This document shows positions 1 to 5,102 of a DNA stretch of 5,102 nt, one piece after another. The notes beneath the pieces are model-generated. The model did not search any database. It saw only the letters and a program-made list of their open reading frames with translations, and was not told the origin of the DNA. A program made the position numbers and the translations under genes. The DNA comes from an uncultured Clostridia bacterium. GTDB lineage: Bacteria; Bacillota; Clostridia; Christensenellales; Borkfalkiaceae. Each line of letters starts with the position of its first letter. Position 1 is the first letter of the stretch. Location: positions 1 through 5,102 of the forward strand of contig CAMAHZ010000098.1 of assembly GCA_945834965.1 (NCBI GenBank). The letters run 5' to 3'.

Positions 1-479
1 ACTTTATATAGCTGTGTGCCGCAACCGTCGCAAAAGTTATTCTTAGGTTGGTTCTCCTTACCGCAAGAGGGGCAGACGGTGGGCTGTTCGGTTTGCGTGC
101 CGTTATTTTCGCCCTTTGCGTTTTCGTCCTTGACCGTTTCCTTAACCGCTTCGGTTACGGCTTTAACGGCAGGCTTTAACTCCTGCGCGGCGTCGTTGAT
201 AACGGGCACGCCTTCGTTTTTCATATAGTTTGAAATCTCTCTGCGGAAGCCTATGCTAAGCAGCATAGCTCCAAACCCGGTCATAGGCAGACCTATCATT
301 CCGCAGAAGAAAAGCGTAGGGGGTTCGAACGTGTTGAATGAAGAAATAAAATCCACGAAAAAGATTATATCTAAAATGATGCCGCAGCCAAGCAGAATAA
401 ACCCTATTATCTTTAAGGTCTTTTTTATCTTGGCGTGCTTAGCCTTTTCTTCAAGGCGTCTTTTCTCTTCATCGTCCAT
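1..479 (-). CDS. Two-helix membrane protein with C-terminal zinc ribbon (3' end cut by window edge)
   Basis: An open frame of 159 codons runs off the left edge without a stop. The ATG at 479 follows a strong TAAGGAG site by 8 bases. The protein begins MDDEEKRRLEEKAKHAKIKK, a highly charged cytoplasmic-type head. Two hydrophobic segments follow, at about residues 22-44 and 55-78, separated by a short loop. Next comes an amphipathic, Ala/Val/Lys/Glu-rich stretch (about 95-120) that could be helical, then a polar linker. A four-cysteine zinc ribbon closes the visible part (C136, C139, C150, C153, of the form CPSCG...FCDGCG). Such ribbons usually sit at protein ends, so probably only a few residues are missing. 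By the positive-inside rule both termini should be cytoplasmic. The gene lies 15 bases after the hydrolase gene and is very likely co-transcribed with it. I do not recognise a named family. Its role is unknown; a scaffold or sensor at the membrane is only a guess. Confidence 0.85.
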   Translation of the reverse strand, partial: MDDEEKRRLEEKAKHAKIKKTLKIIGFILLGCGIILDIIFFVDFISSFNTFEPPTLFFCGMIGLPMTGFGAMLLSIGFRREISNYMKNEGVPVINDAAQELKPAVKAVTEAVKETVKDENAKGENNGTQTEQPTVCPSCGKENQPKNNFCDGCGTQLYK

Positions 480-487
480 AATTCTCT

Positions 488-494
488 CTCCTTA
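488..494 (-). promoter_or_regulatory. Ribosome binding site of the zinc-ribbon membrane protein gene
   Basis: The minus strand reads TAAGGAG, followed by 8 bases (AGAGAATT) and the ATG at 479. The site fills the 15-base gap after the stop codon of the upstream hydrolase gene (TGA at 497-495). It fixes the start at 479 rather than a later in-frame codon. Confidence 0.8.
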
Positions 495-1853
495 TCATGA
501 CCAAGCCGTAGGACAAGTTCTGTTTGACTTAAACCACTCCGTGTCCTTTAGTTTAGTAGTATTGTTTGAACAATAGAATTTAAGCTTCGTGCCGTCTACG
601 TAGAACACGATATTGCCGTTCATAGGCTGATAGCCGTCCGCATTATCGCTAATCATATTCGTACAGAAAACGTAATCTGTATAGGGTGCAACCCTGTCTA
701 TAAACGCCTGAGAAGGGAACTGATTTGCCTTTGTGTCGGTGTATTCGTCTGTGCCTGCGCAGCAGCAAACGGCAACGTATTTAGGCTTAATCACGCTCAA
801 CAGACAGTCGTTGGACGACGTGGGGCTGCCGTGATGACCTGCCTTAAACAGCTCTACTTCGGGCAAGGTATTGTTTTGAACAAGGCGCTCTTCGCCCTCT
901 CTCTCTAAGTCGCCCGTAAACAAATAATGCTTGTAATTATCTGCCGAAATCTCCTGACTAAGCAGCATACATACGGAGTAATTATTCTCGTCCGAGGAAT
1001 TATTCTCGTAATAGTAGTTATAGAGAATGTTCATCGAAACCTTGTTTTCGCTGTCAAGATAATAGGTCTTTTTAGCGCCGTCCCTCTCGTACCAGCACTG
1101 CGAAGCGGTATATGCGGTTGCACCCTTATTAGCTACAGCGTAATCAACGCTATCAAGGAATTTACCATACAGAGTGCGGTTGCCTTTAGCCGTTTCCACT
1201 TCCTTATTGCTCTTATCAAACCTGATTATTGTGCCGATATTATAGCTGTATAAAACGCCGTTGTAGGTTGAACCCGCAGAAGTACCCACAAGCCCTGCAA
1301 TATGGTCCTGATCGGCGTGGGTAGCGATGACGTATTCAAGCGTTTTGTCGGTTACGTAGGGGTCTATGTACGCCTTAATGGTCGTTGCGCTCGACTGGTT
1401 AGAGCCTGCATCTATAAGCACTTCGGTGTTGCCGCACTTAATTAAAACGCTGTCGCCAGCCTTATCGTTATCAAACTTGATAAAGTGGATAGAAAGTCCG
1501 CTTGACTGTACGCCAGCCAAATCGCCTTCGGGCGAGCTTTTATCGTAACCGCACACGGTGCAGACTTCCCCGTCAAAGGTATGTTCGCCCGTCGCGGGAA
1601 TTACTATCTCTTCCGTCTGTTCACAAACCGAGCAGGTATGCTTTTTAAGCCCGTCGTGACCGCAGTCGCCGTCGGTTACAACCGTATATTCGCCCCAAGT
1701 ATGCTCGCCTAAGCCTATAAACTTATGATACAGGTCGGGTTTTACAAAGTACACTACCACCGCCGCAACGACTATTAAGAGAATAAGAACGACGGCAAGT
1801 ATGGACATTTTACCGCCCCTACCGCCTTTATTTGAACGTTTTTTATTTGCCAT
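495..1853 (-). CDS. Exported, membrane-anchored metallo-beta-lactamase-fold hydrolase (ComEC/Rec2-like)
   Basis: A complete 452-residue protein. A Lys/Arg-rich head (1-15) precedes one hydrophobic helix (about 17-38), which predicts an uncleaved anchor with the rest outside the cell. Residues 49-105 hold a Cys/His module with two GEHT words (49-52, 89-92) and two CxxC pairs (C74/C77, C98/C101), resembling repeats in exported clostridial proteins. The hydrolase domain begins near 119 (SGLSIHFIKF). It shows LIDAG (D148), the metal motif HADQDH (H179, D181, D183, H184), FTGD (D315) and GHHGS (339-343), in the order of the ComEC/Rec2 beta-lactamase domain. The multi-helix channel and OB domain of true ComEC are absent, so this is a stand-alone hydrolase and not the DNA uptake channel. 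The family contains nucleases and phosphodiesterases; the substrate here is unknown. It is odd in having no histidine after GHHGS and in having 15 cysteines. It follows valS by 8 bases. Confidence 0.9.
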   Translation of the reverse strand: MANKKRSNKGGRGGKMSILAVVLILLIVVAAVVVYFVKPDLYHKFIGLGEHTWGEYTVVTDGDCGHDGLKKHTCSVCEQTEEIVIPATGEHTFDGEVCTVCGYDKSSPEGDLAGVQSSGLSIHFIKFDNDKAGDSVLIKCGNTEVLIDAGSNQSSATTIKAYIDPYVTDKTLEYVIATHADQDHIAGLVGTSAGSTYNGVLYSYNIGTIIRFDKSNKEVETAKGNRTLYGKFLDSVDYAVANKGATAYTASQCWYERDGAKKTYYLDSENKVSMNILYNYYYENNSSDENNYSVCMLLSQEISADNYKHYLFTGDLEREGEERLVQNNTLPEVELFKAGHHGSPTSSNDCLLSVIKPKYVAVCCCAGTDEYTDTKANQFPSQAFIDRVAPYTDYVFCTNMISDNADGYQPMNGNIVFYVDGTKLKFYCSNNTTKLKDTEWFKSNRTCPTAWS

Positions 1854-1857
1854 TATT

Positions 1858-1864
1858 CACCTTA
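1858..1864 (-). promoter_or_regulatory. Ribosome binding site of the hydrolase gene, overlapping the valS stop codon
   Basis: The minus strand reads TAAGGTG, then AATA and the ATG at 1853. The first three bases (TAA, 1864-1862) are the valS stop codon. Ribosomes ending on valS would therefore stop on top of this site, which suggests translational coupling and co-transcription. Both the spacing and the match to AGGAGG are weaker than for the downstream gene. Confidence 0.65.
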
Positions 1865-4480
1865 TAAATTCTTAAGCTGCATTAAAATCTTTTCACGCAT
1901 TTCGATAAATTTATCGAGCTTTTCTCTCTCTGCATCGACCAGCTTTTTAGGCGCTTTTGCCATAAAGCCGCGATTGTTAAGCTTGCTATCCGCTCTGCTT
2001 ATCTCTGCGGTAACCTTTTCAAGCTCGGCATTGAGCCTTTCACGCTCTTTATCGGCGTCGATAAGCTCGCCCGTGGGGATTAAAATTGTGCCTACGCTAA
2101 CAACCTTAGCCGAAGAACGCCCTTCGACTTCTTCCTTTGAAGCAATAACCTTAACCGACGACGCGCCTGCAAGCTTTGCAATGCAGTCCGCATTAGCCGA
2201 AATAAGTCTCTTACTCTCGGTCAGAATATACACGTTGACCTTTTTAGAAGGTGCGCAGCCCGTTTCAAGCTTGACTTCCCTTATTGCCTTAATAATTTCC
2301 ATCACGCCTTCAAACGCCGCCGCTTCCTTCTTATAGGACAGGCGAGAGTTGTATCTGGGGAACTCGGAAACCATAATTGACCCCGAAGTATTAGGCAACG
2401 AACGATAGATTTCGTCGGTTATGAAGGGTACGAAGGGGTGCAAAAGCTTTAAGGTGTTTTCCAGAACGAAAGTTAAAACCGAAACTGCGTTGTCCTTCTT
2501 ATCGTCGTCATCGGAATAGAGAGCGGCTTTGGTAAGCTCGATATACCAGTCGCAGAAATCCGACCAGGTGAAATCGTACAGCGTCTGCAACGCTAAACCA
2601 AATTCAAACTTGTTGAGCGAAAGAGTTACGTCCCTGATTGTCGCCTGCAACTTAGAAATTATCCATTTATCCGCAGGGGTGAGTTTAAATTCCGTAATGG
2701 GTTTAATCTTTCTGCCTTCGCAGTTCATAATAACGAACCTTGAAGCGTTCCAGATTTTGTTCATAAAGTTGCGGCTTGCTTCTACCTTAGCTTCGGAAAA
2801 ACGCATATCGTTGCCGGGTGCAACGCCCTGTAAGAGCGAGAAGCGCAAGCTGTCTGCGCCGTATTTATCGATAATTTCAAGGGGGTCTACGCCGTTGCCT
2901 AAGGACTTAGACATCTTTCTGCCCTGCTCGTCACGCACCAACCCGTGGATAAGCACGTAGTGGAAAGGCACTTTGCGCATATGCTCAAGACCTGAGAACA
3001 TCATTCTTGCAACCCAGAAGAAGATAATATCGTAACCCGTAACTAACACGTCGGTGGGGTAGAAATACTCCAAATCTGAAGTGTCGTCGGGGTAGCCCAA
3101 GGTCGAGAACGGCCAGAGCGCAGACGAGAACCAAGTGTCTAACACGTCTTCGTCCTGATGGATATTCTTGCTTCCGCATTCAGGGCAGCAGTCGGGGTCC
3201 TCCTTAGCGCAGATGACCTTACCGCAGTCGGGGCAGTACCAGATGGGAATTCTGTGACCCCACCAAAGCTGACGGGAAATACACCAGTCCTTGACGTTTT
3301 CCATCCAGTTATAATAGGTCTTAGCAAACCTTTCGGGGACGAAGGTCGTCTTTTTGTCGTTAACCGCGTTGATTGCAGGGCGTGCAAGGGGTTCCATCTT
3401 TACGAACCACTGCTTAGAAATTCTCGGCTCGACCGAAGTGTGGCACCTGTAGCAATGACCTACGTTGTGGGCGTGGGGTTCAATCTTTACGAGATTGCCA
3501 AGCGTTTTAAGCTCTTCCACTACCGCCTTTCTGCACTCGTAGCGGTCCATACCTTCGTACTTGCCTGCGTTTTTATTCATAGTACCGTCCTCGTTCATGA
3601 CGGTTACGCTCTCTAAATTGTGCCTTAAGCCGACTTCAAAGTCGTTAGGGTCGTGCGCAGGGGTAATCTTAACGCAACCCGTTCCAAACGTCATATCCGC
3701 ATGCTCGTCTCCAACGACGGGAATGGGCTTGTTGATAATGGGCAGAATTACGTTTTTGCCGATATACTTTTTATATCTGGGGTCGTCGGGGTTGACTGCA
3801 ACCGCCGTATCGCCGAACATTGTTTCGGGACGGGTGGTAGCAACTATAAGCCCTTCTTCGGACGAACCTTCGATAAAGTATTTTAAGTGCCAAAAGCTGG
3901 AAGCTTCTTCCGAATACTCAACTTCCGCATCCGAAAGCGCCGTTTTACAGCAAGGGCACCAGTTTATTATACGCGAACCCCTGTAGATAAGCCCCTTATT
4001 GTAGAGATTGACGAATACTTCCCTTACCGCCTTAGAGCACTTTTCGTCCATAGTGAAGGCAAGGCGAGACCAGTCGCAGGAAGAACCCATCTTCTTTAAT
4101 TGGCTTACAATCCTTCCGCCGTACTTTTCCTTCCAAGCCCACGCCCTTTCTAAAAAGCCGTCTCTCCCCAGCTCTTCTTTGGTAAGCCCTTCTTCTTTCA
4201 TCTGCTCTACGATTTTAACTTCGGTTGCGATTGCGGCGTGGTCGGTTCCCGGCAGCCAAAGGGCGCAGTAGCCCTGCATACGCTTAAACCTTATGATTGC
4301 GTCCTGCATGGTTTCGTCCACGGCGTGACCCATATGAAGCTGACCCGTTACGTTGGGGGGCGGCATCATTATGGTAAAGGGTACCTTATCGGGGTCCCTT
4401 TCGGCGCGGAAGTAGCCGTTTTCTTCCCAGTCCTTATACAGTCTGTCTTCAAAGTCTTTGGGGTTGTAAGTCTTTTCCAT
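1862..4480 (-). CDS. valS: Valine--tRNA ligase (valyl-tRNA synthetase)
   Basis: A cytoplasmic class I aminoacyl-tRNA synthetase that charges tRNA-Val with valine using ATP and hydrolyses mischarged Thr-tRNA-Val. It is complete at 872 residues, the usual bacterial size. The catalytic core carries the HIGH motif as HMGH (49-52, within PPNVTGQLHMGH) and KMSKS (522-526, followed by LGN). The inserted CP1 editing domain shows ATTRPETMFGDTAV (from 214) and KITPAHDPNDFEVG (from 271). Zinc ligands are visible as two pairs of pairs: C175/C178 with C343/C346, and C416/C419 with C432/C435. DTWFSSALWPFSTLG (448-462) is the standard ValRS/IleRS/LeuRS-group core segment. The helical anticodon-binding domain covers about 600-760. 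A charged coiled coil (about 805-872) ends the protein and marks it as ValRS rather than IleRS or LeuRS. The ATG at 4480 has an AGAGGGA site 6 bases upstream. It is the first gene of the minus-strand unit. No frameshift or missing catalytic residue was seen. Confidence 0.98.
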   Translation of the reverse strand: MEKTYNPKDFEDRLYKDWEENGYFRAERDPDKVPFTIMMPPPNVTGQLHMGHAVDETMQDAIIRFKRMQGYCALWLPGTDHAAIATEVKIVEQMKEEGLTKEELGRDGFLERAWAWKEKYGGRIVSQLKKMGSSCDWSRLAFTMDEKCSKAVREVFVNLYNKGLIYRGSRIINWCPCCKTALSDAEVEYSEEASSFWHLKYFIEGSSEEGLIVATTRPETMFGDTAVAVNPDDPRYKKYIGKNVILPIINKPIPVVGDEHADMTFGTGCVKITPAHDPNDFEVGLRHNLESVTVMNEDGTMNKNAGKYEGMDRYECRKAVVEELKTLGNLVKIEPHAHNVGHCYRCHTSVEPRISKQWFVKMEPLARPAINAVNDKKTTFVPERFAKTYYNWMENVKDWCISRQLWWGHRIPIWYCPDCGKVICAKEDPDCCPECGSKNIHQDEDVLDTWFSSALWPFSTLGYPDDTSDLEYFYPTDVLVTGYDIIFFWVARMMFSGLEHMRKVPFHYVLIHGLVRDEQGRKMSKSLGNGVDPLEIIDKYGADSLRFSLLQGVAPGNDMRFSEAKVEASRNFMNKIWNASRFVIMNCEGRKIKPITEFKLTPADKWIISKLQATIRDVTLSLNKFEFGLALQTLYDFTWSDFCDWYIELTKAALYSDDDDKKDNAVSVLTFVLENTLKLLHPFVPFITDEIYRSLPNTSGSIMVSEFPRYNSRLSYKKEAAAFEGVMEIIKAIREVKLETGCAPSKKVNVYILTESKRLISANADCIAKLAGASSVKVIASKEEVEGRSSAKVVSVGTILIPTGELIDADKERERLNAELEKVTAEISRADSKLNNRGFMAKAPKKLVDAEREKLDKFIEMREKILMQLKNL

Positions 4481-4486
4481 AATATA

Positions 4487-4493
4487 TCCCTCT
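4487..4493 (-). promoter_or_regulatory. Ribosome binding site of valS
   Basis: The minus strand reads AGAGGGA, then ATATATT up to the ATG at 4480. A run of seven T (minus strand) lies just upstream and should keep the site unpaired. It supports the annotated start, which also matches the usual ValRS N-terminus (MEKTYNPKDFEDRLY). Confidence 0.7.
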
Positions 4494-4525
4494 AAAAAAA
4501 TTGCGTTGTCTTAAGTTTTCAATGC

Positions 4526-4541
4526 GGCATAAGGCTATGCC
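4526..4541 (-). other. Small hairpin in the valS leader
   Basis: The minus strand can fold as GGCATA, loop GCCT, TATGCC: a perfect 6-bp stem inside the predicted valS 5' leader. An alternative pairing GGCT/AGCC (GGCTTGGCATAGCC) competes for the same bases. No T run follows on either strand, so it is not an intrinsic terminator. It might affect leader stability; no function can be read from it. Confidence 0.4.
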
Positions 4542-4572
4542 AAGCCGTATAGTACAGCATTATACAAAATTA

Positions 4573-4602
4573 ATTATAAATCAAAACTGCTTGCAATGTC
4601 AA
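4573..4602 (-). promoter_or_regulatory. Sigma-A promoter of the valS transcription unit
   Basis: On the minus strand a perfect -35 hexamer TTGACA (4602-4597) and a perfect -10 hexamer TATAAT (4578-4573) are separated by 18 bp. Transcription would start near 4566, giving a leader of about 85 bases before valS. A second TATAAT (4564-4559) has no good -35 partner. With both hexamers at consensus the promoter should be strong, as fits a housekeeping synthetase. It probably also drives the two genes after valS, since I see no terminator between them. Confidence 0.75.
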
Positions 4603-4632
4603 ACGCCTTTAGTGCGGCATACAATGTATTAT
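4597..4632 (+). promoter_or_regulatory. Weak candidate promoter region of the substrate-binding lipoprotein gene
   Basis: Two possible -10 hexamers lie just before the ribosome site: TACAAT (4620-4625) and TATTAT (4627-4632). Neither has a convincing -35 at 16-18 bp; the sequence 17 bp before TACAAT is TGTCAA, a poor match. If either is used, the promoter overlaps the valS -35 element on the other strand and the two could interfere. A promoter must exist nearby because the gene is divergent, but the exact elements are uncertain. Confidence 0.25.
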
Positions 4633-4644
4633 CAAATTTTTTGT

Positions 4645-4649
4645 GAGGA
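4645..4649 (+). promoter_or_regulatory. Ribosome binding site deciding a TTG start
   Basis: GAGGA (4645-4649) stands 7 bases before a TTG codon at 4657. An in-frame ATG at 4624 has no purine-rich site in front of it and would place this site inside the coding region. The site therefore argues for the TTG start, which also gives a textbook lipoprotein signal peptide. Confidence 0.7.
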
Positions 4650-4656
4650 AAAAGTA

Positions 4657-5102
4657 TTGTTCAAAAAAATTACTGCATTTATATTTGCCCTTATAACTGC
4701 TATTGCCATACCCCTTTCATTAGTCGGCTGTAAGGGCGAAAATAAAGTTATTAAGATAAACGAAGTTACTCACTCGGTATTCTATACCCCGTTATACCTT
4801 GCCGACGCTTTAGGCTATTTTGCCGACGAAGGCTATGAAATAGAGCTAACCAACGGCGGCGGTGCGGACTCGACTATGGCGGCATTGCTTTCAGGTGCGG
4901 CAGATATCGCCTTCTGCGGACCTGAGGCGGCGTTGTACGTTTTAGCGGGCGGCTCTTCCGACAGCCCCAAAGTGTTTGGTCAATTGACCAAGCGAGACGG
5001 AAGCTTTTTGGTGGGAAGAGTTGCTGAACCCGACTTTAAATGGACCAACCTTGCAGGCAAGGAAATACTTGCAGGGCGCAAGGGCGGCGTTCCGGCTATG
5101 AC
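4657..5102 (+). CDS. ABC-transporter substrate-binding lipoprotein, SsuA/NMT1-like (N-terminal part, cut by window edge)
   Basis: 148 codons are visible before the right edge; the family is usually 300-350 residues, so less than half is present. With the TTG at 4657 the protein starts MFKKITAFIF, a Lys-containing head and hydrophobic core, and reaches the lipobox LVGC (22-25). C25 would be lipidated, anchoring the protein to the outer face of the membrane. The mature part shows family-typical segments: a strand near 31-37 (VIKINEV), then YTPLYLADALGYFADEGYEI (43-62), GGGAD (67-71) and MAALLSGAADIAFCGPEAAL (74-93). These match the periplasmic-binding-protein fold of the nitrate/sulfonate/taurine and thiamine-precursor binding group. 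The ligand cannot be told from this half. Permease and ATPase genes probably follow outside the window. It is transcribed away from valS. An in-frame ATG at 4624 would add 11 residues but lacks a ribosome site. Confidence 0.88.
   Translation, partial: MFKKITAFIFALITAIAIPLSLVGCKGENKVIKINEVTHSVFYTPLYLADALGYFADEGYEIELTNGGGADSTMAALLSGAADIAFCGPEAALYVLAGGSSDSPKVFGQLTKRDGSFLVGRVAEPDFKWTNLAGKEILAGRKGGVPAM

Larger units (their letters stand above)
4521..4620. repeat. Three similar 10-bp words at multiples of 30 bp in the divergent intergenic region
   Basis: On the plus strand, AATGCGGCAT lies at 4521-4530, AGTACAGCAT at 4551-4560 and AGTGCGGCAT at 4611-4620. The consensus is ARTRCRGCAT and the offsets are exactly 30 and 60 bp, which puts the copies roughly on one face of the helix. 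The first and third share the longer word TGCGGCATA (4523-4531 and 4613-4621). The position around both promoters would suit a regulator's operator sites. With only three short copies, one of them degenerate, chance is a real possibility. Confidence 0.35.

Noticed and set aside
253..576. Plus-strand open frame of 107 codons near the left end
   Set aside because: It overlaps both the start of the zinc-ribbon gene and the end of the hydrolase gene in antisense. The minus-strand genes have ribosome sites and clear domains; this frame has neither.
495..1853. True competence channel protein ComEC
   Set aside because: Only the beta-lactamase domain is present, behind a single helix. The multi-helix competence domain and the OB domain are missing and the length (452) is far below that of ComEC.
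2985..3387. Two short minus-strand open frames inside valS (82 and 64 codons, overlapping)
   Set aside because: They are on the valS strand in other frames, in a region where the ValRS frame is intact and conserved. Their Arg/Pro/Ser-rich products look like frame-shifted readings and not a second gene.
2529..3616. Plus-strand open frames of 140-150 codons opposite valS
   Set aside because: They lie antisense to strongly conserved ValRS coding sequence, have no ribosome sites or recognisable domains, and are explained by the codon pattern of valS.
4526..4541. Intrinsic terminator in the divergent region
   Set aside because: The 6-bp stem is not followed by a T run on either strand, and both flanking genes start here, so a terminator is not expected.
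4481..4656. T-box or other known riboswitch before valS or the lipoprotein gene
   Set aside because: No AGGGUGGNACC element, no TPP or other recognisable aptamer core, and no terminator-type hairpin with a T run was found; the leader is also too short for a T-box.
1..5102. Mobile element, CRISPR array, toxin-antitoxin pair or phage genes
   Set aside because: No transposase, integrase, inverted-repeat ends, regular repeat-spacer pattern or small paired toxin-like genes were seen on either strand.

Overview
The window reads as an ordinary chromosomal segment from a Bacillota bacterium, most likely an uncultured Clostridia lineage. The evidence is a clostridial-length ValRS with a C-terminal coiled coil, strong AGGAG-type ribosome sites, a TTG-started lipoprotein, and a Cys/His-containing repeat of the kind common in exported clostridial proteins. 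This taxonomic guess rests on protein style only. No mobile element, CRISPR array, rRNA or tRNA is visible, and the genetic code appears standard.

Layout: three genes lie on the minus strand and are read from right to left. The first is valS (4480 to 1862, complete). Eight bases later comes an exported, membrane-anchored metallo-beta-lactamase-fold hydrolase of the ComEC/Rec2-like type (1853 to 495, complete). Fifteen bases after that comes a small two-helix membrane protein with a C-terminal zinc ribbon (479 to 1, running off the left edge). The tight spacing, with the hydrolase ribosome site overlapping the valS stop codon, indicates one transcription unit. On the other side of a 176-bp divergent intergenic region, a plus-strand gene (4657 to beyond 5102) encodes the N-terminal part of an SsuA/NMT1-like ABC-transporter substrate-binding lipoprotein.

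The intergenic region carries a strong sigma-A promoter for valS (TTGACA, 18 bp, TATAAT), a short leader with a small hairpin, and three similar 10-bp words at multiples of 30 bp. No T-box leader is present, although many Bacillota valS genes have one.

How the genes work together: valS is housekeeping and has no obvious functional link to its neighbours. The hydrolase and the zinc-ribbon membrane protein may form a small envelope module that uses the valS promoter. That is inference from spacing. The binding-protein gene probably starts a separate uptake operon outside the window. I see no clear new defence or mobile system. The least ordinary item is the exported hydrolase, with its Cys-rich N-terminal module and altered C-terminal motif, together with its small partner.
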